Source of the DNA: Breznakibacter xylanolyticus
GTDB lineage: Bacteria; Bacteroidota; Bacteroidia; Bacteroidales; Marinilabiliaceae
Reading direction: 5' to 3'
NCBI RefSeq assembly: GCF_003254275.1
Contig: NZ_QKZK01000008.1
Coordinates: 62,001 to 126,000 of the forward strand
Length of the DNA stretch: 64,000 bases
Shown: piece after piece, positions 16,274 to 24,099 of the stretch
Layout of the letters: every line of letters begins with the position of its first letter
Position numbering within the stretch: the stretch's first letter is position 1
Notes under the pieces: generated by a model
Database searches by the model: none
Seen by the model: the letters and a program-made list of their open reading frames with translations, nothing else
What the model was told of the DNA's origin: nothing
Made by a program: the position numbers and the translations under genes

Positions 16274-16591
16274 ATGCTGCATACCATTCCATTGCACTAT
16301 TTCCTGATTGTGGGCACGCTGATGTTCTTCATCGGGGTGGCCGGGTTCATCATCAGGCGCAACCTGATTACCATCCTTATGTCGGTGGAGTTGATGCTCA
16401 ATGCCGTCAATATTAATTTTTTGGCAGTGAACCGTTATCTCTATCCCCACCATCTCGAGGGGCATTTTTTCACCCTGTTCATTGTGGCCATTGCCGCTGC
16501 AGAAGCGTCCATTGCCATAGCGCTGATCATTAACATCTACCGCCGCTTCAGCACCATTGACGTGGATCAGGTGAGCGACATGAAATATTAA
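16274..16591 (+). CDS. nuoK: NADH-quinone oxidoreductase subunit K
   Basis: A 105-residue subunit with three membrane helices. It contains the two conserved membrane glutamates of the proton path, Glu39 in LMSVELMLNAVN and Glu77 in IAAAEASIAIAL. Length matches the family. Translation probably begins at ATG 16274, three bases after nuoJ ends. Confidence 0.96.
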   Translation: MLHTIPLHYFLIVGTLMFFIGVAGFIIRRNLITILMSVELMLNAVNINFLAVNRYLYPHHLEGHFFTLFIVAIAAAEASIAIALIINIYRRFSTIDVDQVSDMKY

Positions 16592-16633
16592 CGCATCGGG
16601 AGCGGATGCTTTTAAAAACAAAACAGTAGTGAT

Positions 16634-18562
16634 ATGATTTCATTCGATTATACTTTGCTCATTCCGGTGTTGCCTTTGCTGATGTTTTTGACGTTGGGCA
16701 TTGGTGGTCATCGGCTCAAACCACTCATGGCAGGCTTGCTGGGAAGTGCTGCAATGGGGGTGGTGACTGTGTTGTCGTACCTGACGGCCATACAGTACTT
16801 TTTTGTCGGGGGCGGCATGGGTGCCGATGGCTATGTGGCGTTGATCCCGTTTCAGTTCACCTGGCTGGCGTTTACCGATACGTTGCGAATTACCCTGGGC
16901 GTGATGCTCGACCCCATTTCGGTGATGATGCTGGTGGTGATTTCGACCGTGTCGCTGATGGTACACATTTATAGCCTGGGCTACATGAAGGGAGAGAAGG
17001 GCTTTCAGCGGTTTTATGCTTTTTTGTCGTTGTTTTCATTCTCGATGCTGGGGCTGGTTTTGGCCACCAATATTTTTCAGATGTATATCTTTTGGGAGCT
17101 GGTGGGGGTGTCGTCGTTCCTGCTCATTGGGTTTTATTATCGCAAGCCGTCGGCCATTGCGGCGTCTAAAAAAGCATTTATTGTGACTCGTTTTGCCGAT
17201 TTCGGCTTCTTGCTGGGCATCCTTATTTTGTCGTATTACACGGGGACGTTCGACTTTGGCATCCTCACGCAACCTGAAACATCGCCGGTGGCATCGATGG
17301 CTGGTGTGTCATTCATGGGGCTGTCGGTGGTGTCGTGGGCCATGGTGTTGGTGTTTATGGGGGGGGCAGGTAAGTCGGCCATGTTTCCTTTGCACATTTG
17401 GTTGCCCGATGCCATGGAGGGACCTACGCCGGTGTCGGCACTCATTCACGCGGCCACGATGGTGGTGGCAGGCGTGTATTTGGTGGCGCGCCTGTTTGTG
17501 GTGTATCATTTTTGGGCGGCCGACATACAGGAGGTCATCGCATGGGTGGGGGCTTTTACATCGCTGTTTGCCGCGGTGATTGCCATCACGCAGCACGACA
17601 TCAAGCGGGTGCTGGCTTTTTCGACCCTTTCGCAAATTGGTTACATGATGCTGGCTCTGGGTGTGTCGGGTTACGGCGGAGCAGAGGGAACGGGGTACAT
17701 GGCTGCCATGTTTCACCTGTTCACGCATGCCATGTTTAAAGCGTTGCTGTTTTTGGGTGCCGGGTCGGTGATTCACGCTGTTCACAGCAATTTGATGACC
17801 GAAATGGGCGGTCTGCGAAAATATATGCCGGTGACGCACATCACTTTTCTGATTGCCTGTCTGACCATTTCGGGGGTTCCCTTTTTATCGGGATTCTTTA
17901 GCAAGGATGAGATTTTGGTGGCCGCGTTCGAACACAGCAAGGTGTTGTTTGCCATCGAGTTTTTGGTGGCCGGGCTCACGGCCTTTTATATGTTCCGACT
18001 CTATTTTAACGTGTTTTGGGGGCAGGAACGTCATTATCACCACACCCCGCACGAATCGCCGTGGGTGATGACGGTGCCTTTGATGGTGCTGGCTTTTGCC
18101 TCGGTTTTCTCAGGATATCTGCCATTTACGCATCTGGTGTCGCCCGATCGTTTGCCTTTCGAGGTGCATCTGCACTGGGGCATCGCCATTCCGTCGGTGC
18201 TCATCGGACTGGCGGGCATTGGGCTGGCCTGGGTGCTATACAAACGTCCGAGCCGTGTGCCCGACCGCATGGCTGCTGCCATGGGTGGGTTTTATACCAC
18301 GGTGTATCACAAATTTTATATCGACGAGGTTTACCTGTTTGTGACTCGTCGGGTGCTCTTTAACCTGGTGTCGCGCCCCATTTCCTGGTTCGATCGGCAT
18401 GTGGTGGATGCCTTTATGAATGCGCTGGCCAATGTGACCAATGGTGTGTCGGATCGCATCAAGGGACTTCAGTCGGGGCAGTTGCAGATGTATGCCGCCA
18501 CTTTTGCCGCCGGGGTGATTGGGCTGGTGTTGTTGGCGTTGTATTATTTGGGGAGTGCCTGA
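16634..18562 (+). CDS. nuoL: NADH-quinone oxidoreductase subunit L
   Basis: A 642-residue antiporter-like pump subunit with about 16 helices. Conserved pump residues are visible: Glu in IFWELVGVSSFLLIGF, Lys in GGAGKSAMFPLHIWLPDAM, His in SALIHAATMV and Lys in HDIKRVLAFSTLSQIGYMM. The C-terminal part from about residue 540 would form the lateral helix and its anchor. The gap to nuoM holds a tandem repeat array. Confidence 0.97.
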   Translation: MISFDYTLLIPVLPLLMFLTLGIGGHRLKPLMAGLLGSAAMGVVTVLSYLTAIQYFFVGGGMGADGYVALIPFQFTWLAFTDTLRITLGVMLDPISVMMLVVISTVSLMVHIYSLGYMKGEKGFQRFYAFLSLFSFSMLGLVLATNIFQMYIFWELVGVSSFLLIGFYYRKPSAIAASKKAFIVTRFADFGFLLGILILSYYTGTFDFGILTQPETSPVASMAGVSFMGLSVVSWAMVLVFMGGAGKSAMFPLHIWLPDAMEGPTPVSALIHAATMVVAGVYLVARLFVVYHFWAADIQEVIAWVGAFTSLFAAVIAITQHDIKRVLAFSTLSQIGYMMLALGVSGYGGAEGTGYMAAMFHLFTHAMFKALLFLGAGSVIHAVHSNLMTEMGGLRKYMPVTHITFLIACLTISGVPFLSGFFSKDEILVAAFEHSKVLFAIEFLVAGLTAFYMFRLYFNVFWGQERHYHHTPHESPWVMTVPLMVLAFASVFSGYLPFTHLVSPDRLPFEVHLHWGIAIPSVLIGLAGIGLAWVLYKRPSRVPDRMAAAMGGFYTTVYHKFYIDEVYLFVTRRVLFNLVSRPISWFDRHVVDAFMNALANVTNGVSDRIKGLQSGQLQMYAATFAAGVIGLVLLALYYLGSA

Positions 18563-18665
18563 GGAGGGAGTGCGAGAGTGCAGGAGTGCGAGAGTGCAAG
18601 AGTGTAGGAGTGTAGGAGTGTAAGAGTGTAGGAGTGCAAGAGTGCAAAAGTAAGAGAGTACAAAA
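18563..18665. repeat. Tandem repeat array between nuoL and nuoM
   Basis: About ten units of roughly 8-9 bases vary around GAGTGCAAGAGTGTAG. The array occupies two thirds of the nuoL-nuoM gap. Inverse copies of the same word (CACTCTTGCACT) occur in the nuoD-nuoH gap. The open frames read through it in all directions are low-complexity artefacts. Confidence 0.8.
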
Positions 18666-18720
18666 AGGTTGGGTGGTTGGCTAAAGAGCCTGGAACTAAA
18701 AAATTAGAAACAATATCAAA

Positions 18721-20214
18721 ATGAACATACTTCATTTCCTCATCATCATTCCGGTGCTGACATTGGCCGGGGTTTTGACATCGCGAAGCCTGAAAGGGGT
18801 GCGTTGGGTGTCGGCGGTTGGGATGTTTGCCCAGTTGCTGGTGGCCATTGCGGTGATGGTGACTTACATGGGGCTGCGCAAAGGGGGCGATTCGGCTGAG
18901 ATGGTGCTCATGGAGAGTCACACCTGGTTTGCATCGCTCAACATTCATTACACCATTGGAGTGGATGGCATTTCATCGGCCATGATTTTACTCACGGCCA
19001 TCGTGATGTTTGCCGGGGTGTTTGCCTCGTGGGAACTCGAGTATTTGCAAAAGGAGTTCTTTGTGTCGCTCATTTTGCTGGTGACGGGCGTGTACGGTTT
19101 TTTCATCTCGCTCGACCTTTTCACCATGTTTTTGTATTACGAACTGGCGGTGATTCCCATGTATCTGCTCATTGGTATTTGGGGCACGGGGCCCAAGGAA
19201 TATTCGGCCATGAAGCTTACGCTGATGCTCATGGGCGGCAGTGCGTTGCTCATTGTGGCTTTGTTTGGGATTTTTTACGGGGCGGCCGACGGGGTGCATA
19301 CTTTCAACTTGCTCGAATTGGGTCAACACCCCATGCCGGTGGAGATGCAGCGCTTCATCTTCCCGTTCGCCTTTTTGGGCTTCGGGGTGCTGGGGGCATT
19401 GTTTCCCTTTCACACCTGGTCGCCCGATGGTCACGCTTCGGCGCCCACGGCCGTGTCGATGTTGCATGCGGGTGTGTTGATGAAACTGGGGGGCTTTGGC
19501 ATCTTTCGGGTGGCCATGTATCTGATGCCTCAGGCGGCGCAGGAGCAGGCCTGGATTTTTATCATCCTTACCAGCATTAGTGTGGTGTACGGTGCCTTTG
19601 GTGCCATCTGGCAAAAGGATTTGAAGTTCATCAACGCCTATTCGTCGGTGAGCCATTGCGGCCTGGTGATTTTCGGGCTGCTGATGATGAATCGCACGGC
19701 CATGGACGGCGCCATTTTGCAAATGATTTCGCACGGGCTGATGACGGCGCTTTTTTTTGCCCTCATTGGCATGATTTACTCACGCACCCATACGCGTCAG
19801 ATTCACGAGATGGGCGGCCTCATGCAGGTGATTCCCTTTTTGGCGGTGGTGTATATGATTGCCGGTTTTGCCTCGCTGGGGTTGCCGGGCTTGAGCGGGT
19901 TTGCAGCCGAGATGACCATCTTTGTGGGGGCGTTTCAGCATGGCGATCTCTTTCACCGGGTGGCCACCATCATGGCCATTTCGGCCATTGTGGTCACGGC
20001 CGTTTATATACTTCGTGTGGTGGGCATCTTGCTGCTGGGGCCGGTCAAGAACGACCATTTTTTGCACCTGAAAGATGCCACGTGGTATGAGCGGCTCAGC
20101 ACCCTTACGCTGGTGGTGGCTGTGGCCGGGGTCGGTCTTTACCCGCAGTGGCTTTATCGGTTGATTTACGATAGCCTGGGGCCGGTGGCCGAGAAGTTGT
20201 TGGCTGCCTTGTGA
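18721..20214 (+). CDS. nuoM: NADH-quinone oxidoreductase subunit M
   Basis: A 497-residue antiporter-like pump subunit with about 14 helices. Typical motifs include FLYYELAVIPMYLLIGIWG (conserved Glu), PFHTWSPDGHASAPTAVSML, KDLKFINAYSSVSHCGLVI and the late GLPGLSGFAAE. Length agrees with the family. It lies between nuoL and nuoN as usual. Confidence 0.97.
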   Translation: MNILHFLIIIPVLTLAGVLTSRSLKGVRWVSAVGMFAQLLVAIAVMVTYMGLRKGGDSAEMVLMESHTWFASLNIHYTIGVDGISSAMILLTAIVMFAGVFASWELEYLQKEFFVSLILLVTGVYGFFISLDLFTMFLYYELAVIPMYLLIGIWGTGPKEYSAMKLTLMLMGGSALLIVALFGIFYGAADGVHTFNLLELGQHPMPVEMQRFIFPFAFLGFGVLGALFPFHTWSPDGHASAPTAVSMLHAGVLMKLGGFGIFRVAMYLMPQAAQEQAWIFIILTSISVVYGAFGAIWQKDLKFINAYSSVSHCGLVIFGLLMMNRTAMDGAILQMISHGLMTALFFALIGMIYSRTHTRQIHEMGGLMQVIPFLAVVYMIAGFASLGLPGLSGFAAEMTIFVGAFQHGDLFHRVATIMAISAIVVTAVYILRVVGILLLGPVKNDHFLHLKDATWYERLSTLTLVVAVAGVGLYPQWLYRLIYDSLGPVAEKLLAAL

Positions 20215-20283
20215 TGCAAATCGATTGTTTTTTCTTTAAAGAATATTGGCAGATGGGTTCTGCTTGTTAAATATTGTTGTTCA

Positions 20284-21699
20284 ATGAATTCACAAAATCT
20301 GTGGCTGATGCGCCACGAATTGATGCTGGCCGTATCGGTGGTGGTGCTGCTGGTGGTGGAGATTTTTTCGTCGGCAAAGCACAAGACCAATGTGGTGTTG
20401 CCCTTGTCCATTGCACTCATGGGGCTGTCGATGCTGGTGGGCGGGATGTATCCCGAGGCGGGGACGCTCTTTGGCGGCATTTACCGCACCGATGCTCTGC
20501 GCACGGCAGTGAAGCTGGTGTTGGATGCCGGTGCGTTGCTGGTGTTTTTTCAGGTGTACGGCTGGATCCGTCGTCCCGAAAACAGTGATAAGGTCTCGGA
20601 GTTTTTCATTCTGGTGTTTTCGACCCTCATAGGGATGCATTATATGGTGTCGGCCGGCGATTTTATGATGATGTACCTGGGGCTGGAGTTGGCCTCCATT
20701 CCTTTGAGTGCCCTGGCGGCCTTCGATCGCTACAAGCGTGTGTCGGCCGAGGCGGGCATCAAGTACATTCTTTCGTCGGCCATGTCCACTGCTTTTTTGC
20801 TTTTTGGTTTGTCGTTTATCTACATCACTGCCGGAACGTTGCATTTTGATGCGTTGCAGGCGGCCTTTCGTCCCGATGTGCTGACGATTTTGGGACTGGT
20901 TTTTTTCATGGCCGGCATGGCTTTTAAAATCTCTTTGGTACCCTTTCACCTTTGGACGGCCGATGTGTACGAGGGGGCACCGGTGGCTGTAACGGCTTAT
21001 TTTTCGGTGGTGTCGAAGGGTGCGGCGGTGTTTGTGCTCACCTGGGTGTTGTATCATGTGTTTGGCGCTGCTGTTGAGCAGTGGCGCATCATTTTGGTGA
21101 CGCTGGCGGTGATGACCATGACAGTGGGGAATCTATTTGCCCTTCGTCAGCAAAATATGAAACGGTTCCTGGCCTTTTCGAGCATCGCCCAGGCGGGTTT
21201 CATCCTGTTGGGCATGTTGGGGCAGGGGGCTTTGGGCATGGCTTCGGTGGTGTTTTACCTGCTGGTGTATGTGTTTACCAACATCGCGGCCTTTAGCGTG
21301 GTGGCAGCCATCAGCAATGCCACCGGTAAGGAAAACATCGACGACTATCGTGGACTGTATGCCACCAATCCCCGCCTGACGCTGGTGCTGATGGTGGCAT
21401 TGTTCTCATTGGCCGGCATTCCCCCTGTGGCCGGCTTTTTTGGTAAGTTGTTTCTGTTTAACGCAGCCGCATCGCAGGGCTATTATTGGCTCATTTTTGT
21501 GGCGGTGGTCAATGCCACCATCTCGCTTTACTATTACCTGCGTCCGGTGCGAGCCATGTTCATCGACAAAAATGAACACCCCATCGCCTTTTTCAAATCT
21601 GATGCCTACATGCGCATGGGACTACTGCTGTGCATGGCCGGGATTTTTGCCACCGGGTTCATCAGCTGGTTCTTTGAGTATTTGTTTGCGGTGAGTTAA
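20284..21699 (+). CDS. nuoN: NADH-quinone oxidoreductase subunit N
   Basis: A 471-residue antiporter-like pump subunit, last nuo gene. Motifs: MMYLGLELASIPLSAL (Glu), PFHLWTADVYEGAPVAVTAY, and MKRFLAFSSIAQAGFILLG with the conserved Lys. About 14 membrane helices. nuoE, nuoF and nuoG are absent from the operon, so the NADH-oxidising module is not encoded here. Confidence 0.97.
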   Translation: MNSQNLWLMRHELMLAVSVVVLLVVEIFSSAKHKTNVVLPLSIALMGLSMLVGGMYPEAGTLFGGIYRTDALRTAVKLVLDAGALLVFFQVYGWIRRPENSDKVSEFFILVFSTLIGMHYMVSAGDFMMMYLGLELASIPLSALAAFDRYKRVSAEAGIKYILSSAMSTAFLLFGLSFIYITAGTLHFDALQAAFRPDVLTILGLVFFMAGMAFKISLVPFHLWTADVYEGAPVAVTAYFSVVSKGAAVFVLTWVLYHVFGAAVEQWRIILVTLAVMTMTVGNLFALRQQNMKRFLAFSSIAQAGFILLGMLGQGALGMASVVFYLLVYVFTNIAAFSVVAAISNATGKENIDDYRGLYATNPRLTLVLMVALFSLAGIPPVAGFFGKLFLFNAAASQGYYWLIFVAVVNATISLYYYLRPVRAMFIDKNEHPIAFFKSDAYMRMGLLLCMAGIFATGFISWFFEYLFAVS

Positions 21700-21735
21700 T
21701 GTCTTTAAATTGTAACCATTCAATCATTTATCAAC

Positions 21736-22056
21736 ATGGCACTCAATCAAATTAAAGTCACAGTTCAAGAGATGGGCGGCAAGCGCTGCGTGGTGGTCGA
21801 GTCGGGTATGGAAGCCCCGCGTGCTGAATTTCTGAGTCGCTTATTGCTGCACAATGGCTATGAAGTGATGGCAAATGCCGACGTGCAAGGCCGCATCACC
21901 CTGGGCGTCACCGACCTGCTGTTCAATCCTGTCATTGATGTGTACGAGCGTCGCCTGCGCAGCTTCACCGGGCACAAGGTCACCCCGGCCTATTGGTTGC
22001 AACGCTCGGATGCCGAAACGGTCGGGGAGGTCACTTATTGGAAACATGGGGAGTAA
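21736..22056 (+). CDS. Small conserved-looking protein downstream of nuoN, function unknown
   Basis: A 106-residue soluble protein, 36 bases after nuoN and in the same direction, so probably in the nuo transcript. It has no signal peptide, no membrane helix and only one Cys (residue 18). Notable segments are VQEMGGKRCVVVESGM, EFLSRLLLHNGYEVM and NPVIDVYERRLRSFTGHKVTPAYW, which look like a compact alpha/beta fold. I cannot assign a family. A hairpin AAACATGG/CCATGTTT (22042-22064) surrounds its stop codon. Codon use is like its neighbours, supporting a real gene. Confidence 0.75.
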   Translation: MALNQIKVTVQEMGGKRCVVVESGMEAPRAEFLSRLLLHNGYEVMANADVQGRITLGVTDLLFNPVIDVYERRLRSFTGHKVTPAYWLQRSDAETVGEVTYWKHGE

Positions 22057-22210
22057 CCATGTTTAGGGGAAGGTGAGTGCGTTGTCGTGTAAATATTAAA
22101 CGCGGAGGCTCAAAAAACTCATAGGTTTTTATTGTTTTGACGTGAGTTGGGTAGTGGCTCTCTTCCTTCATTTAGAGATGCAGATAACTCATCAACCTTC
22201 GTATCTGGGC

Positions 22211-22627
22211 TTATTCAAGCGTTTCAATAAATTGCTTAGCTGTCATTGTTGGCAATTTTGAATTTTTAAAATCTTTAAGGTTTCGAGTAATAATCAATTC
22301 TTGCTCATTTTCAATTGCTGTAAAGTATTGAAGTCCATCTTCAAAATCTGAATAAGTATCGTCATTTAAAGCCAATCCAATTATTTTATCATCTAATGGC
22401 AAAACATTAAGAATCAACCGAAGTTTCCTTAAAACCGATTTCGCTTTATTGGAATCCATTTGTCTCAACAATACATAACTGGTATTTGCAATCGTCAAAG
22501 ATGAAACAGATAAATCGATTTGCTTTTTATCTGCAAGAGAAAATAATTCTGCGGCTTCTTCAAAAAAGGGTTCTCTTCTTGATAATAAATCAATCACAAT
22601 ATTTGTATCAACGAATAATTTTTTCAT
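22211..22627 (-). CDS. PIN domain toxin (VapC-like ribonuclease)
   Basis: A 138-residue PIN-fold protein. The N-terminal FVDTNIVIDLLSRREPF has the first catalytic Asp (with Asp at residue 7), further acidic residues lie in FEDGLQY and a TRNLKDF segment near the end is typical of the fold. Such enzymes cut RNA and are held inactive by the partner antitoxin. Its ATG overlaps the antitoxin stop by four bases. Base composition is clearly more AT-rich than the nuo genes, suggesting separate origin. Confidence 0.88.
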   Translation of the reverse strand: MKKLFVDTNIVIDLLSRREPFFEEAAELFSLADKKQIDLSVSSLTIANTSYVLLRQMDSNKAKSVLRKLRLILNVLPLDDKIIGLALNDDTYSDFEDGLQYFTAIENEQELIITRNLKDFKNSKLPTMTAKQFIETLE

Positions 22628-22875
22628 TTATACTTTTCCTCCAAAAAATCACGATATTCTTTTTTGTGATCAAAGTCAGCAGGCAAGTCAATCACACCAC
22701 TTAAGCTCTCAACAAGAGGAGTAATTGAAATCTTTTTCTCTTCTTCTTTTTGTTTCGTAACGCTGTCAAGATAAGATTCAATCATCTTAGAAAGACTAAT
22801 CCGATGACTACGTGCATAAATTTTAGCTCTTTCGATAACATGATCATTTAGTCTCAATGTTAATTTCGTTTCCAT
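22624..22875 (-). CDS. Ribbon-helix-helix-like antitoxin (DUF6364 type)
   Basis: An 83-residue protein starting METKLTLRLNDHVIERAKIY, with the beta strand and two helices expected of a ribbon-helix-helix DNA-binding domain (residues 3-45), then an acidic tail (residues 46-83) that would wrap the PIN toxin. I start at METK; MEIMETK at 22884 is possible, but the longer frame from 22971 starts before the promoter. It lies directly ahead of the toxin gene with ATGA overlap. It probably represses its own promoter, where an inverted repeat ACGTAC/GTACGT flanks the -7 box. Confidence 0.85.
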   Translation of the reverse strand: METKLTLRLNDHVIERAKIYARSHRISLSKMIESYLDSVTKQKEEEKKISITPLVESLSGVIDLPADFDHKKEYRDFLEEKYK

Positions 22876-22892
22876 AATTTCCATATTAAAAT

Positions 22893-22930
22893 ACGTACAA
22901 ATATAATAAGTCAGTACGTCACATGCAAGA
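22893..22930 (-). promoter_or_regulatory. Promoter and operator of the PIN toxin-antitoxin pair
   Basis: On the minus strand TATATTTG (22907-22900) matches the -7 consensus, with TTGC about 20 bases upstream. The inverted repeat ACGTAC (22893-22898) and GTACGT (22914-22919) brackets the -7 box, as expected for antitoxin autorepression. The start codon follows within about 25 bases. Confidence 0.65.
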
Positions 22931-22992
22931 TTTTCGTTGTGCTGGCTTGTTGCTAAAAGGACATAACGCATGTGGTTTTAACGACATGAAGT

Positions 22993-23209
22993 CTGTTACG
23001 AACCACAGTTATTTTCATAATGTGAATTTTTAAGTGGGCTTCTTTTCAACTCAGGCAGGGATCTATTTCCCGATAGGGTTCGGCATACAACGTATGTGTG
23101 TTGTTGGTACTGCATATCCGTTGTGGTCATCCGTGGGCGACCATTTTGGTCATATCTACATAAAGTGTGTTGCGAACTACAGACATTTCCATAATGTGTT
23201 TTTTCAAAG
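22993..23209. repeat. Pair of imperfect 43-base direct repeats
   Basis: 22993-23034 and 23167-23209 share CGAAC-ACAG, TTTCATAATGTG and TTTTTAAG/TTTTCAAAG, differing at about ten positions. They lie in the gap between the toxin-antitoxin pair and the hybrid regulator and enclose about 130 bases with no recognised gene. Possibly footprints of a lost element. Confidence 0.5.
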
Positions 23210-23238
23210 ACCTTTCTTGGGGTGATGGAGGGGGCATT

Positions 23239-24099
23239 TCACTTCCCCACCTGCGATGGGTTCACGCCAAACCGTTCCTTGTAGCATTTGCTGAAGTATC
23301 CCGAGTCGGAAAAACCCGTGAGGTAAGCCGTTTCGGTGACGTTGTGGTTGGTGGTTTCGAGCAGCTGGCGTGCCTTTTCCAGACGGCTCTCTTTTACAAA
23401 GTCGATAGGGGAGAGGCCGGTGAGCCCTTTCAGCTTGTCGAAGAATTTGCTGCGTCCCATGGCCAACTCGCTGTAGAGGTCGGCGATTTTAAAGTCGGGG
23501 TCGCTCAGGTGTTGTGCCACAATGGCACGCACCTGATCAAGGAATTGCTGGTCGCGTTCGGTGAGACCCGGTTGGGGCATGGCCGGGGCAGGTTGCTGTG
23601 TGTAACACTGGCGCAGATGGTCGCGTTGGCGCATCAGGTTATCGAGTTGTGCTTCCAGTTGCTGTATGTTGAAGGGTTTGGTCAGGTAAGCATCGGCGCC
23701 ATAGCGCAACCCCTGAATGCGGCTTTCCACCGATGCGCGTGAGGTGAGTAGCACCACGGGCAGATGGCTTGTGTCGAAGTCCTCCTTGAGGGCTCGCAGC
23801 AATTCAATGCCATCCATTACCGGCATCATCACATCGGTGAGGATCAGGTCGGGCTGCCACGTTCGGGCTTTCTCCAGAGCCTGGCGACCATCTTCTGCTT
23901 CTTCCACCCGATAACGAGGCTCCAGCCTTTGGCGGATGAAACGGCGCAAGTCGGCGTTGTCTTCTACAATCAGCACTTTTTTATGGTCAGGCAATGGGGG
24001 CGTGGCCTCCGTTGCCGGCATGGGTTCTATTGTTGGCGTTGCCTCTGTCAAAGGGGTGAACACCGCGTCTGACGTGCGTTGTGCTTTTTCAAATAGCAT
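23239..24099 (-). CDS. Hybrid two-component regulator, C-terminal part (receiver and AraC domain), out of frame with the kinase part
   Basis: This frame encodes a receiver domain (VLIVEDNADLRRF, phospho-acceptor Asp in ILTDVMMP, Lys in YLTKPF) and an AraC-type DNA-binding domain ending FSDSGYFSKCYKERFGVNP. It continues the preceding minus-strand gene in the -1/+2 frame: removing one base from the five-C run at 24111-24115 would give the normal join GGGATFIMLFEKAQ. The ATG at 24099 is the first in this frame after the join; an independent protein from here is possible but unlikely. With the sensor part the protein would be about 1445 residues, the usual size of hybrid regulators that sense oligosaccharides. 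Confidence 0.8.
   Translation of the reverse strand: MLFEKAQRTSDAVFTPLTEATPTIEPMPATEATPPLPDHKKVLIVEDNADLRRFIRQRLEPRYRVEEAEDGRQALEKARTWQPDLILTDVMMPVMDGIELLRALKEDFDTSHLPVVLLTSRASVESRIQGLRYGADAYLTKPFNIQQLEAQLDNLMRQRDHLRQCYTQQPAPAMPQPGLTERDQQFLDQVRAIVAQHLSDPDFKIADLYSELAMGRSKFFDKLKGLTGLSPIDFVKESRLEKARQLLETTNHNVTETAYLTGFSDSGYFSKCYKERFGVNPSQVGK

Noticed and set aside
18459-18647. Minus-strand open frame rich in His, Ser, Thr and Leu repeats
   Set aside because: It is the translation of the GAGTGCAAGAGTG tandem array plus the end of nuoL, without coding features.
18563-18665. Possible CRISPR array
   Set aside because: Units are 8-9 bases and contiguous, without unique spacers; it is a simple tandem repeat.
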